This document shows positions 34,205 through 46,555 of a stretch of 64,000 nucleotides of DNA, piece by piece. The notes beneath the pieces were generated by a model that was not told the origin of the DNA, did not search any database, and saw only the letters and a program-made list of their open reading frames with translations. The DNA is taken from assembly GCA_964017155.1 (NCBI GenBank), contig OZ024856.1, positions 46,470,110 through 46,534,109 of the forward strand, written 5' to 3'. The stretch comes from Oasisia sp. SBJ-2009 (Eukaryota > Annelida > Polychaeta > Sabellida > Siboglinidae). The number at the start of each line of letters is the position of its first letter. Position 1 is the stretch's first letter. The position numbers and the translations under genes were made by a program.

Positions 34205-34935
34205 CTTGACAAGATGAGAAAAAAAAACACCATTCAAAACAAAATGTTGAACATAAGACTGGACTCATCACTTTGGCAAAAAAGCTACAATATAAAATAA
34301 AACAAATATACAATTGAGTGACATAATTAATACTGCCATCACTCCTGTATTATTACATTATCCAATTGAAGCCTTCACACTTTACACAATGCCATACAAT
34401 GACTGACAAACTGATATAAAATGGACTAGAAACATTAACAAACAAATTTGGTAATTCCAAACGCATACAGTTGTGAACAAAAACAATAAATCTGATAGAC
34501 ACTGAACTGCTGCTCGACATCACATCTTAATAGTGATCACTGTGTTCACAGTTGCCGAATACGCAACTGCTGCAAGACGTACCATCATAAACAAAATGGT
34601 GAACATACACAGACTCGACTCACTGCTAAAAGCCACCAATACAAATTAAAAAAAACTAACATATATAATATACAACTGAGTGACATAATTAATACTACAC
34701 CAAGTACCATCATTCGTGTATGATTACTATGCTATCTAATTGAACCATTCACAGTTGGCAAATGTGATGCAATGGCAGATATATCGATGTAAAATGGACT
34801 AGAAACATTAACAAAGCAATTTGGTAATTCCAAACACAGTTATGAACAAAACAATAACTCTGATAGACACTGAACAGCTGCTAGACAGTATACATCACAT
34901 CTTAATAGTGATCACTGTGTTCACAGTTGCCACAG
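34205..34935. repeat. 375-bp direct repeat at the 3' end of the PIN-like gene
   Basis: Two diverged tandem copies (about 34205-34560 and 34575-34935) share TGGACTAGAAACATTAACAA, AATTTGGTAATTCCAAAC and AATAGTGATCACTGTGTTCA. The second copy includes the last codons and stop of the gene, so the first contains a duplicated gene terminus. Confidence 0.8.
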
Positions 34936-37528
34936 CAGTGGCACAGTGACGTGCACTTCAGATTAGCTCTAACACATTTGCACAGCCCTCTGCATCCTTT
35001 CTTACAGCCGCATCTTAACAACTCTGAGCAGGACACGGCCGCTTCTGGGAGTAACGTCCACATCGGTTCCCATCCTCGCGTCGGATTCTTGCTCCATCCC
35101 CAGGACTCTGGAGAAGGAAGATCTGGATCTCGGACCTGGGCCTGACCCCATACATGGCCACCCTGGTATGTTGCTCGTCTTGCGTGCTGCAGCAGTGCAG
35201 CTCTGGTTGGTGGAATGGCGTCGATAGATCTGGCTTTTAACGTGAACATGTACTTCCTGGCTGTGTCCACAGTAGTTTCGTCACTCCCCCGATCATACAT
35301 AAGCACCATGTATGACTTGAGTACAGACATGCAGACATTGTCCAAACTTGTCGGTCGTGTGACAAGTCTAGCGAAGACCTCCGTTACAGCATTGAGTGAC
35401 CTCCACGTGTTGAAGGCTGTCTTTTTGCCTTTCCCAGCAAACGACGAGACTGTGTCACAACCGGTGAAGGCGTGGAACATGGGAAGAGCTTGTGCTTTCT
35501 CTGCACCCAAAGAGGTGGCAAGTTCATGAGCTGGTATGTACCTCAGGTGTTTACCCGTGCCAAACGCTATCCACAGCTGTGTGTTCTCCATTGACACAAC
35601 AGTGGAGACAGCCAGGACGACAACGTCTGTATCCACTGTTCGCAGCATGATCCGCCGATGACCTTTTTCGGCCGCATCCTTGGCGTGCAAGAACATGCGC
35701 GTATCCGCCTCTTCGTGAGAGCATGGTGCCAAGGCCGAGACATCTTGATGGACACGTGAGCACAGCACATGCTTCCCACAGGTTGAGAAGACTTCTTTCT
35801 CTGTAGAAAGATTTTCCACGACTTCATGTGCTAGGAAGTTGAATAGTTCTGTCTTGTTCTCGTCCACTCGCAGGAACTCCTGCCAGGTTCCCGGGATGGA
35901 GTTGGCTGCTGCAACACGTCGTCTGACGCCCTTTCCACGATTTTCTCTTGCTGTGGACTTCAGGCTATCTGGTATGTAGACATCCCAGATGATGTCCACC
36001 CTTGTGACTCTAGCCAACTGTGCTTTGATGTATGGAAGGAATACTAACATGGCATAGTCTTGGAAGGTTTTCGCTCCAACTGGCATGTTGATGATAGCAG
36101 CTCCATCCAGTATGATGACGTCGATGACTGGAGCTTCGCCTTTGGATGTGCACAGCTTCTCCATGCAATCTATGAGATGTGCCATTGTACAGAACCGCAA
36201 TTTTCCCAGCTGCGACAAGGATGGTGGGTATGCATGATTTTCATGCTTGAAGAAATTGTCCAAGTCTCCGTCTCGTGTCTGGCACGCGATGTACAGCCTG
36301 GAAAATAGTGCACAGTCGCTCTTGAGGGATGTTATCATCTGTGTAGCTTTGGATGGTGTCCCTTTGAATGGTCTGTTGAACAGTGGCATACTGTTCTTAG
36401 AGATGGTGTCTGATACAGGTGATGTACGCTCAACCAACCGATCCGTTACAAAGCTGTCATACTGATCATGCCCCTTCTTCTCTATCCCTCGCACAGTTGT
36501 CACTATGGCTGGATCTGCGATGTCTCTGGTGTCCAAAACCAGAAGATCTCCACTCTCCTCCATGAACGGATTCCCAAGGTCTTCGATCGCTTCCACGAGA
36601 GCCTGAACTTTGCTTGCAAAGGTGACTTGTATAGCCAGTGTGTGTTCGTGGTGCCTGCCGTGTGGTTATCCAGGCATGCTGTTTCAAAGCCGTCGATGGT
36701 CCTCGCAATTTCTGGTCCAGCTACCTTCCATCGCAGTAGAGCTCTAGGGTTTTGCGTCAAGCCGATTGCTCTACCATCAGCTTTGACGACTGCGTTGTTT
36801 TGCTCATGCGCGTGGTCGATAGCTATGGCTGAGAAGGGACGGGTCGACTTGTGCACTACGAAGCTGCCTCGGTCAAACTATTTCGCTACATCAGGGAGTC
36901 GTTCGTGCAGTGTTGTCATATCACGTATATGTACGGGAACCCAGCGAGAATAGTGTGTGTGGTCCAGGGCAAAGAACCATGGAGCCAGTGCTCTCAATGC
37001 AGTGATGTAGAGTGGGAAGTTTCCTTCGCGAATTGATCGCACAAAGACCAGCATAAGGCATTCCAAGTGCATGATCATGTACCAGTAGTGGAACTGTGGA
37101 GAAGACTCAACCTGCTTCACACACCAATCATCAAACAGAAGTGGTTCACTTGTGTCCAAGCAATATGCATCATATGCTGTACAAAGCATAATTGACAATG
37201 CGCTGGAGGTGACTTGGTGTGCATGCCTGTTTCGTTTGACATGTGCGCCCTTGAGAAAGGAGTCAGCCGTTCCTGGAGTCGCAATACCTGCCTGAGTGAG
37301 AACATTTGTCCAGCCACTTCCGTCGAGCAAATCTCCGAGGGTCGCCAAGGTTGCCATCTCTATATGTAGCCCGCCAAGTAGAACTACAAACTTGTCTTCT
37401 CCGTATGATTCTGGCCAATTCCATAGTATACTGATATATAACATCCATTTCTGAGAATAATCTACCCATTTCGCCTTGGCCGCACCCATTTTAACATCAA
37501 TATCATCATAATATGAATTTAAATGCAT
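34902..37528 (-). pseudogene. PIN/XPG-like nuclease with C-terminal CXC zinc motif, broken
   Basis: Three collinear blocks are seen: 37528-36881, an in-frame TAG at 36878-36880, continuation to about 36615, a one-base frameshift, then 564 codons at 36596-34902. In the last block, acidic residues fall in the order of a FEN1/XPG-type PIN fold: LDG (Asp164), DIIWD (201-205), EEADTR (294-299), DTDVVVLA (322-329) and FTGCDT (377-382) followed by GKGKK. The C-terminus has a CXC-like cluster (CGCKKGC, LCKCV, CTSLCHC at 529-554). The first block contains VVLLGGLHIEMA and a His-rich region (HVKRNRHAHQ). The nuclease assignment is inferred from motif order. I recognise this as a protein family common in marine invertebrate genomes, but I have no established name. 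The stop, the frameshift and the short N-terminus mean this copy is dead. Confidence 0.65.
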
Positions 37529-37999
37529 TGTATCGACAAATAGGTGGTGGCATTTGATTCCTTATGTCAGAAAACATACACAACGACACTTCATTCATAT
37601 TTATACGATATTTATTCAGGACGATATGACGATAATTAGAATTTCGCGACTCGGGTGGCGGCCATCTTGGAATTTTCAAATTTTAGGGCCCCATGGGAAA
37701 AAATTAGCTTGGCACTATATCTGAAATCAATTAGTACCTTCTTAGCATCAACTATGCCAATTTTGGTGCTTCTAACACCAAACCCACAATCAAATCACAT
37801 CTGCCTCACTAGCAGTCCCATGCCCGGTTGAGAATAGAGGAATGATGTGCGTGAGGTTGGCTCCATTACCATGCAACCAAAAACACGTAATGCTACAGAA
37901 ACCAATACCCAAATACAAAATAAAAACAAAATAGTAATGTGTGAAACTACCCTGGAAGTTGGGATCATTAAGCATGTCAGTCAAACCCAGTTGAATGTT

Positions 38000-38710
38000 G
38001 ACACCCCGAGAATGTCGAAAATCAAGATACGAGTGGGCTACTTGCTTACGAGAACACTATACCACGTAGGAAAGCTTCAGCAATACAGCGGGAGATGGAG
38101 CATTACAACATCGATCTTCAATGCGTGAGTGAGGCTTGCTGGATAGACCCGGGAAAGAGAACCTTGTCCACTAGACATACCATTCTTTATTATTTCTTCT
38201 GATCACCAGCACAGAGGCAGAGTTTTCATAATCGTGACTAAAAAAGTAGAAGCATATCTGCTTGACTGGAACCAATTAGCGACATACGTATCAAGGCTAG
38301 TTTTAATTCTAAATGTGCAAAACTGACAGTGATTGTTTGTTATGTGACAACAGAAGAAGCAGAATACGTGATCAAAGATGAGGTTTGTAAAAGGTTTGAG
38401 GAACTGGCATGATGTAATCATGGTGGTGGGAGACCTCAACGAAAGAGTTGGAGGGGACAATCGAGGAAGAGAAAGGGTCATGGGTACCCAAATCTTTAGA
38501 TGCTTCAGTGACAACTGTGAGAGAAGTTCTGACCTGTGTGTGGAAAATACCGCTATTCAAATACAGTACTATTCACAAATCCACTTAGATGTATCGAGTT
38601 GGTAACAATGTCAGTCAGGCCGATCATGTGATAATCAATCAGAAGTGGAGACGATCACATCTAGACGTTAGACCCAGACGTATAGCTGATGTATCGAGCG
38701 GGTAGCAACA
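38000..38710 (+). mobile_element. LINE endonuclease fragment, RTE-like
   Basis: The frame near 38000-38130 encodes KIKIRVGYLLTRTLYHVGKL, a decayed form of the WNVRTLYxxGK opening of APE endonucleases. At 38378-38605 the sequence VIMVVGDLNERVGGDNRGRE is the GDLNAKVG catalytic block. Frames are broken. It may belong with the reverse transcriptase relic at 43290-44690. Confidence 0.7.
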
Positions 38711-38719
38711 CTGTCACTA

Positions 38720-38874
<155 letters not shown>

Positions 38875-40744
38875 CCACACACACACACTCACACACATAC
38901 ACACACACACACACATACTCATAAACATAAACAAACAGACACACTCTGTTTCACCTTTTCCGTATACAGTTATTTTTTCGTAATCTAAGAGTGGCAGTGC
39001 GTAGACTAAATACTGGAATGTCTTATTCCGTTGTTTTCTAGAATTTAGTGATAAACATATGAACTGAGTATCTTTAAAGATATATTAGAGAAGTATTAGA
39101 GAAGAAGGGACAGGAGATGAGAGAAGTAGATGTGACAGGAGGAAAGACGAAGGGAATAAAGGAAGTGAGAGTAGATGTGACCAAAGGGAAATCAACAACA
39201 AGGATGATGACAGGAAGAAAAGAGGCAGGAAAGAAAGGAATAACAGAGAAAGCAGCAGCGAGAAAGGTTAGCAACCAGGGAGATGCAAAACGAAGGAGCT
39301 ACTCTGAAGCAGTGATCGAGGGGGCATTGAGAACATAAAGGGTGTTTATGGGAGACTTCATTTTGCGAAGGACAGACCGGGCATTAAGCAAAGGAGAAGA
39401 CGTTGTTGTTTGTCTTCTGGCGGCTAGGATAGGACATGTGACTGAACGGGTAGAGTACGTATTAGGGCATGGCCAGGGAGGATCTATATTAGTACATGTA
39501 GTGACGAACAATGCAGACAGGGAGGGAACAACCAGTATAGTTAAGAGATAAAGAGAGTTCGTAGATACACTGAAGAAGATCAGATTTGAACATATTATTT
39601 TCTCAGGAATCTTGCCAGTGTGAGGGGAGCAACATATAAAAACTGCAAGAATATGGCAATTAACGCACTAGTAGAGCAGATGTGTGAAGAAGAAGGAGTT
39701 GGATTTGTAGATTTGTGGGGATACTTTTTTCGGAAAGAAGATGAGAGATAGCCTCCATCTAAGCGGAAATGGCGCAGCAGTGTTCTCCGAGAACATGCTT
39801 CGATCTATAGACAATGGAACAGGTTGCAACTATTTAAACTTGTTTTGCAGGGGGACACACAGAGAAGCCAAATACTAGAGGCATAGATAAAGACAGCACA
39901 AAGAAATCAGAAAAGAACGGCCTGGAACGTCCTACGGAATTTGGTTATAAATGTGTTTGTTTAAATGCAAGGTGCATAGTAAACAAAAGAAATGAACTAA
40001 ACATTATTGTAGAATATATTGACCCTCACATAATAGGTATAACTGAATCTTGGGCTACCACCGATATAATCATATGCCGAATTAGTAATGACAGGATATA
40101 TCATGTTTAGGAAAGATAGAATAGGAAGAAGGGGAGGCGGAGTTATTTTATATATTAAACAATCCATCCAGACTGATGAAATAAAATTATAAAAAGGAGC
40201 AGAATGTGAAGAATCTGTGTGATTTAATATAGTAACACAGGAAACTCAACATTAACTGTTGGATTAGTTTATCGGAGTTCAAACATAAACATAGAAGACA
40301 ACGAAAAAGTACATAACACTATAACAGAAATGAGTAAACGGGATTGTACTATTATGGGGGATTTTAACCACACATACAGTGTATATACAGAGTATTGGGA
40401 GGGAGGATCACAATTTGTTTAATTTAGTACAAGATAGTTTCCTTTCTCAAAATGTGTTAGAACGAATCAGGGGCAAAAACGTGATGGACATAGTGTTGAG
40501 CTAACAAAAGGAATTTGTTGATAATGTCAAGATATGTGAGCCACTGGGGTATAGTGATATATCTTATCATAACCAGATATATCTTATCATAAAAGTAAAG
40601 GGAGAACGGAATAGAAAATAAGGTACAGGGCAAAGTTTCACAAAGGAAGATATAAGGAATAACACACTGAAGAATAAGATAACAACAACATGCTGGAATA
40701 TTTTAAAGAGTGAAATTCACGGCGTCGTCTATAAAACATATAGG

Positions 40745-41929
40745 CAGACCTGCCAAGTTGAATTGAGAGATCTCCCTCCTACAGTATGTCAAAAGAGGGA
40801 GAAATATATGCAAGACGCGAAGCGCCTTGCCCGAAGTAGCGAAGCAACCGAGAATGCTAGGGGGTCTGGGGGCACGCCCCCCTCGGAAAAATAAAATGGT
40901 GTAATTGAGAATGCCAAATACGTGATGTCCTGCCTTTTTCGCTTATATTTCGCACCTATATAACTTTTCGAAAGTGAACTATATTTCAAATAATAATATT
41001 TTATATTTTAAACTTTCATGTGTGGATATATAATTAATTTATATTTTTTATTTGGGTTTACAGAGACCTTCAAGATTCTTTCACTATTATAACAATGGAC
41101 ATGGATGTGATATTGTAACATTTTATTTTAGCTATAAACAGCAGTCACAAAATAAATAGTTCAAGCAGAACTGTATTTCTGTCCATTTCTATATGCGCAC
41201 TTCTAGCGTCTTCATTTCCATCATGTGTTATTCAGCTCTTGCTACTGCAAGGTCAGCATTCGAGTGCTGACTGCCTTCCTGACACCATCTGCCAGGCCTC
41301 TGTAAAGTTTTACCCCGTAGCAGCAGCTGCTTGCATTGACCTTGAAGGCCAACAGGTCACAGAACCTGCGCCGCTGCGGTTGGATATACTTGGCCTGTAA
41401 TTTTTTTCTTTTAATATCATGCTTGCCTCCGTGTACTACAGAAAACTCCGTTATACAGAAAGTGCATGTTGCCATCGTCTCCTCAGACCCTTTTACAATT
41501 CCAGCAAACTCAGATGCCCATTCACTCTTATACTTGGACTCATATTTCCTCTTTTTCAAACACTTTTCAGACTTTTCACCTCCAGCACTTTCCTCGTCTG
41601 AAAAATGCCGCTAAGCTTATTCCTACCCAATACGTAACAAACGTTTCCATTGGCCACTGGATATAGCTGACCAATCAGAAAAGTTCTATTATATGCGTCT
41701 TGTATTGTCTCCGCTCGGCTGCTCTCGGCACTTTCCGTGTACAGTAGATGTACAACTCACAGTTGGCAAAACGGTGCGCCGTAAAAAAAAATCGAAAAAT
41801 ACTCGTAAAAAAGACAAAACGATTATTTTGCGGGAGATTGCAAATCAAAAGCGGGAGATCGGGAGATTGGCTTTATTTTGCTATATTTCCGGGAGATCTC
41901 CCGATAAATCGGGAGACTTGGCAGCTCTG
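40745..41929 (-). mobile_element. hAT-like element, 1185 bp, inserted in the CR1-like LINE
   Basis: The ends CAGACCTGCCAAGT and (other strand) CAGAGCTGCCAAGT match at 13 of 14 bases. TATAGG flanks both sides (40739-40744 and 41930-41935), and the LINE reading resumes immediately after (GNEEDYAIYKEALNQA). Near the right end an internal GGGAGATCTCCCG word is palindromic. A BED-like transposase N-terminus is retained at 41242-41559; the rest is deleted. Confidence 0.85.
41242..41559 (-). pseudogene. hAT transposase N-terminal fragment
   Basis: The frame encodes YESKYKSEWASEFAGIVKG and CTFCITEFSVVHGGKHDIKR, the BED-finger-like N-terminus typical of hAT transposases. The catalytic and dimerisation domains are absent; after about 60 codons the sequence no longer resembles the family. 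Confidence 0.65.
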
Positions 41930-42926
41930 TATAGGCACTGGAAATGAAGAAGACTATGCCATTTATAAAGAAGCACTTAATCAAGCTATAGCTAAATATG
42001 AAATTCAAAGAGAAAATACGAACATAAATTAGCGTTTAATATAAAACATGACAGCAAGAGTTTGTATGCGTATGTTCGAAGTAAACAGAAAGTTCAGGAT
42101 AAGGTCTGTTCTCTAGAAAGAAGTGATGTAAATATAATATTATCATAGGGATTCTTAATGGCAGAAAACCTAAATGAGTACTTTAGTTCGGTGATTACCA
42201 GGGAAGATATTATTATATTTTCAGAACTAGAGACTTAGTTCGATGGGAGAGTGTCTGACTATTTAGGACAACTAATTGTAACCCCAAATATGGTAGCTAT
42301 GAAAATAAGAGATATGAAGGATAATAAATCACCTGGAGTGGATGGGATTCCTCCCATATATACATTGGAAATTTTAGAACAAATCAGCATACGGCTTGCG
42401 ACAGTGTTAAATCCGTCATTGGAGGAAGGAATAGTTATGTTAGCATGGAAAGAAGCAAACATTATACCATTATTTAGAAAAGGTTCGAGAAACAAATCAT
42501 GGAACATTAGACCAGTTAGTTTAACATCCGTGATTTGCAAACTATTAGAAATATTAATTAAAGATCACTTGGTTGATTTTGTTGTTAAAAATGAATTCAT
42601 ATACCCATCTCAACATGGGTTTTTAAAAGCGACGTCATGCTTAACAAATGTTACGTTTTTTGAAGATGTCACAAAGTGGGTAGATGAGGGATCACCAGCA
42701 TATATAATTTACTTAGATTAAGAACAACGCCAATGAGAAAGTGCCACATCAAAGATTACTACATAAACTAAAGGCCCATTGCATAGGAAATGGTATGATT
42801 AAGTGGATAAAACAATGGCTTATTGATAGAAAACAAAGAGTAGTAGTTGATGGGGAGGTTTCAAACAGGAAATCAGTTTTGTTCAGTTTACCGCATGGAT
42901 CAATATTGGCCTATTTTCTTCTTAAT

Positions 42927-42931
<5 letters not shown>

Positions 42932-42986
<55 letters not shown>
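42932..42986. repeat. (TA)n expansion inside the LINE reverse transcriptase
   Basis: The array sits exactly where the reverse transcriptase would read LIYINDL; the frame continues as YINDLNDDI after it. The codons TATATC are the likely seed. Confidence 0.85.
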
Positions 42987-42988
<2 letters not shown>

Positions 42989-43289
42989 ATGATTTGAATG
43001 ATGACATAACAATGAAGATCTTGAAGTTTACGGACGACACCAAACTGTTTAAACAAGTGGCACACAGGACATGGTTATGGAGATGCACAATATACAATGG
43101 GTGATATTGTACTAAGTACTCCCTTAAAGGAAAACAACTTAGGGTTAACCATTAGTGCTGACATGAAGGTATCAGAGAAGTGTGGTATTATAGCAGCGAA
43201 AGGAAACCAAATTGTTGGATTAATTAGGCGAAATATAGTATACAAAGAAAAAGAACTAATAATACCCTGTATAAAACAATGATAATATC

Positions 43290-44690
43290 AAGGAAAGAGG
43301 TGAAGAAAGCCATACATATCATGTAGAAAGGAAAATCTGCAATGCCTAGGGGAGAGTGGGGTGGACATGATGCTTGAAATACTGAATAGAAGTATTTGGG
43401 AAGAAGAACAGATGCCAGAAGCGTGGAAGAAAAATGAGATAGTCCCCATTTACTAGCAAAAATGGGACCCACTAGAATGTGGGAACGTTAGAGGCATTAA
43501 GCTGTTGGAACATGGGGCGAAGATGTTTTAGAAGATCCTAGAGTGCAGACTCAGACAATTTATCACAGTCAACAACATTCAATTTGAATTTAGTCCACAG
43601 AAAAACACACAGATGCAGTATTTATCATACATAAACTGCAAGAAAACACATAGAAGTGCACAAGGATTTGTTCTTTACCTTCATGGCGTTGGAAAAAGCA
43701 TATGTCAGGGTGCCCATGGATCTGTTGTATTGGTGTATAAGAAGGGGAGGGGACTCAGAGAAGCTAGTGAGGCTAGTAGAAGCATCATTGCATGGAGCAT
43801 CAACAGTAGTGAGAACCACGCATGGCAGAACTGACGAGTTTTCTATCAAAGTTGGCCTATACTATGCAGGGATCAGGGCTAAGCCCAATCCTGTTGATCG
43901 TAGTACTAGATGTGATCAGCGAATAGTACAGATACAGGCTGCCATGTGAACTGCTGTTAGCAGATGATCTGGCAGTAGTAACAGATACACAGGAGGAAAG
44001 ACAGAGGAGATGGCTTGGTTGGCAGATTGGGATGGGGCTAATAGTCAACACCGGGAAAACGGAAGTGATGGTCAGTAGCAAGAGAGGAATAAAAGCAAAC
44101 TTCAAAGACAGCCAAGGCACGAGCCTCAGACAGATGAATAATTTCAAATATTGATTTCAAAAATCACCATCAGTGAAGAAGAAGTATCAGAGAAAGCAGT
44201 AAGAGCAAGAGTTAGTGCAGCATGTGGCATGTGGAGAGACCTATCCACAGTTGTCAGTGAAACAAATGCCAAATAAAAACAAAAGATCAAGCAAGACTGT
44301 CATTAGACCAGTACGTTTGAATGGAGCAGAATGTTGGAGAATTAGACAGAAGGAGGAACAGATTCTCGAGAAAACAGAGATTAGGATGCTGATAAGAATT
44401 AAAGGAGTACTACTGAGAGAGAAAGTAAAGAGTGTGGACATCAGAAAGCAGCTAGGAGTGAATAGCATACAAGAGAAAGTCAGATAATTTAGACTACGCT
44501 GGCATAGACACATGCAGAGAATGGAAGAAAACAACGAAGTGAGAGCAGTTGTTGACATGTTAGTGCCAGGAAAAAAAGACCAAGAGGGAGATGGATGGAT
44601 TGCGTCCGTAGGGGTATGCAGGAACTGCAGATCACCTCCGGAGAATGCCCAGCACAAAACATTCTGGAAATCAACAATATGTATATGTAT
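43290..44690 (+). mobile_element. RTE-like LINE reverse transcriptase relic
   Basis: Broken frames encode GNVRGIKLLEHG-like and LEKAYVRVP blocks, LLLADDLAVV (the catalytic ADD motif) near 43955, and a C-terminus with [13 protein letters not shown] and [16 protein letters not shown]. Long (TA)n tracts follow at 44697 onward, which could be the element's 3' tail. Many stops are present. Confidence 0.75.
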
Positions 44691-44696
44691 GAATAT

Positions 44697-44700
44697 ACAT

Positions 44701-44797
<97 letters not shown>

Positions 44798-44895
44798 GAA
44801 TGTATATAATATTATATATATGTATATATACATACATATAAATGGCCCGCAATGGCCCCCATTTCGGTGGAAATAGGCTAATATTAAATGTTGTG

Positions 44896-44977
<82 letters not shown>

Positions 44978-45059
44978 TATATATATATGTTTAGCAATAT
45001 ACATACATATATATATACATACATATACATATATATATACATATATATATATGTATATA

Positions 45060-45090
<31 letters not shown>
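44697..45090. repeat. (TA)n-rich block
   Basis: Several TA arrays are separated by short unique pieces, the largest at about 44835-44898 (AATGGCCCGCAATGGCCCCC). The block ends in a short TG run. Confidence 0.95.
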
Positions 45091-45091
<1 letters not shown>

Positions 45092-45162
45092 ATGCGTATG
45101 CGTATGCGTATGCGTATGCGTATGCGTATGCGTATGCGTATGCGTATGCGTATGCGTATGTA
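45091..45162. repeat. (TATGCG)n hexanucleotide array
   Basis: About 12 perfect copies adjoin the TA/TG block. It reads as an alternating Arg-Met or Arg-Ile peptide, which is an artefact. Confidence 0.97.
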
Positions 45163-45164
45163 TA

Positions 45165-45880
45165 TTCGACCCATCGACATCCGGAAATCTGGGCGACAAT
45201 ATAGAGTTTTGAAATGAATGGTTACCCATACCTCTTTGCGTGTACATTTTATAAGTCGCGTCGTTTCATTGGTCGACTTCGAAAATCGGGAAGTCGTGTC
45301 GGCTCTATAATATACCTTCTCGTAACGACAATCCATGTAGTGGTTAACAGCGACTTAACCTATTTGACTAACCCGATAGCCATAACAGAAGTATTAACGT
45401 CACAATGGTGACAAACACCTCATTGTGAGGACTTGTTGTAAGCCGAATCGTTTCATTAATCGATTTGGAAGGTTCGGAAGTCGACAATATAATTATACCC
45501 TCCTGCAATGACGATAGAGTTTCTCGAAATGCATGCGTTCAGATGTTACATTGAACAAATGTTGTATTGTAGTTTTGATGAGAATACGTTTTAATACGAA
45601 ACATGAATATACACAATAAAATACTATCGCAACTACTGTGCCATAAATACAACATTGCTCATAAACGACTCACGATCTTTTTGTGGATAAGGGCACCTCC
45701 ACTAGTTATATCCTGCTAGGCGAGCGACGCAAGGAGCTAATCATGCTACTATGGTCATTATTCTATCTATATCGACGCATGCGTAATGATATGTTCACGT
45801 GACCCGTCGACATCCGGAGATCTGGGCGAGCAAATGAGTGCTAACTTTAATGGTTTCCCATACCTCTTTGCAAATACACG
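45165..45880 (+). repeat. Dispersed repeat family A, copy 1
   Basis: It opens CGACCCATCGACATCCGGAAA and contains ATGGTTACCCATACCTCTTT, AACGTCACAATGGTGACA, CGAAATGCATGCGTTC and GTGCCATAAATACA. It closes with another CGACATCCGGAGATCTGGGCG near 45810. It is collinear, inverted, with 55195-55830. It is noncoding and of unknown class. Confidence 0.8.
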
Positions 45881-46190
45881 TTTTTAACCGAGTTGTTTCA
45901 TTGGTCGACTTCGAAGGCCATGTAACCTCACTCCCTCTGGCGGTTGACTTAAACTAGTTCACTAACCTGATTGTCATGTGAGCGAAGAGATAACGTCACA
46001 ATGGTAACTCACAGCTGTTTGCGAAGAATCTTTTATAACCGCGTCATTTCATTAATCCATTCCGAAGGTCAGAAAATCGACAGTATATTATACCCTCCTG
46101 TAACGATAATCCCGGTAGTAACTAATAACGACGTAACCTTGTGATGTGACGTCTGCGTTGCGAGAAATGAAAGTATGAGATTGTTTTAGC
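45805..46190 (+). repeat. Dispersed repeat family A, copy 2 (partial)
   Basis: It repeats the CGACATCCGGAGATCTGGGC start, the TACCCATACCTCTTTGCA word, GTCACAATGGTAAC and TATACCCTCCTGTAACGA of copy 1 with more divergence. It follows copy 1 head to tail. Confidence 0.7.
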
Positions 46191-46384
46191 GGATGCGACA
46201 TCTATAGATATGGACATTAGAGGATTTGACCCATTTCGTGGAATTAGTGTGACGTATACACTTACCCTAACATGGGTTGAACCAGTAACCGAACAATGTT
46301 AATAACCACACCTTATAAATAATTAGAAAACTGAATACACACGCAACACTACCGATAGTAGATACTAGTAAAATTACAATACAT

Positions 46385-46518
<134 letters not shown>

Positions 46519-46555
46519 CGCAAGGAATCTGGCAAAACAACGTTTTGTAATTTTC

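Larger units (their letters stand above)
33700..37811 (-). mobile_element. TIR-flanked element carrying a PIN/XPG-like plus CXC gene
   Basis: Inverted repeats of roughly 150 bases bound the element: left 33700-33875 and right 37660-37811 both read TAGTGAGGC, GATTGTGGGTTTGGTG, AGCACCAAAATTGGCATAG and AAGATGG(C)CGCC when oriented inward. Outside the ends are GCA trinucleotides, so the duplication may be GCA or TA. The interior carries one large gene, now broken. This arrangement suggests a DNA transposon whose main protein is not of the usual DDE type. Confidence 0.65.
39070..43285 (+). mobile_element. CR1-like LINE, degenerate, with ORF1 esterase-like domain
   Basis: ORF1 remains include VFMGDFILRRTDRALSKGED and RIGHVTERVEYVLGHG, with VFSENMLRS-type and DLWGYF blocks further on, as in the SGNH/GDSL-like esterase of CR1-type ORF1 proteins. 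ORF2 has an endonuclease (LNARCIVNKRNELNIIVEYI, then GITESWA; IMGDFNH near 40350) and a reverse transcriptase (NKSPGVDGIPP and RPVSLTSVICKLLE at 42251-42721; LKFTDDTKLF at 43020, a decayed form of the FADDT motif). It carries many stops and frameshifts, a 1185-bp hAT-like insertion and a (TA)n expansion. It ends abruptly near 43285 before the expected C-terminus. Confidence 0.8.

Noticed and set aside
36468..36953. 161-codon plus-strand frame
   Set aside because: It is antisense to the PIN-like gene, whose minus-strand frame carries the conserved motifs.
33700..37811. CACTA-type (EnSpm) element because ends contain CACTA/TAGTG
   Set aside because: The orientation is reversed (the element starts TAGTG and ends CACTA), and no EnSpm-type transposase is seen.
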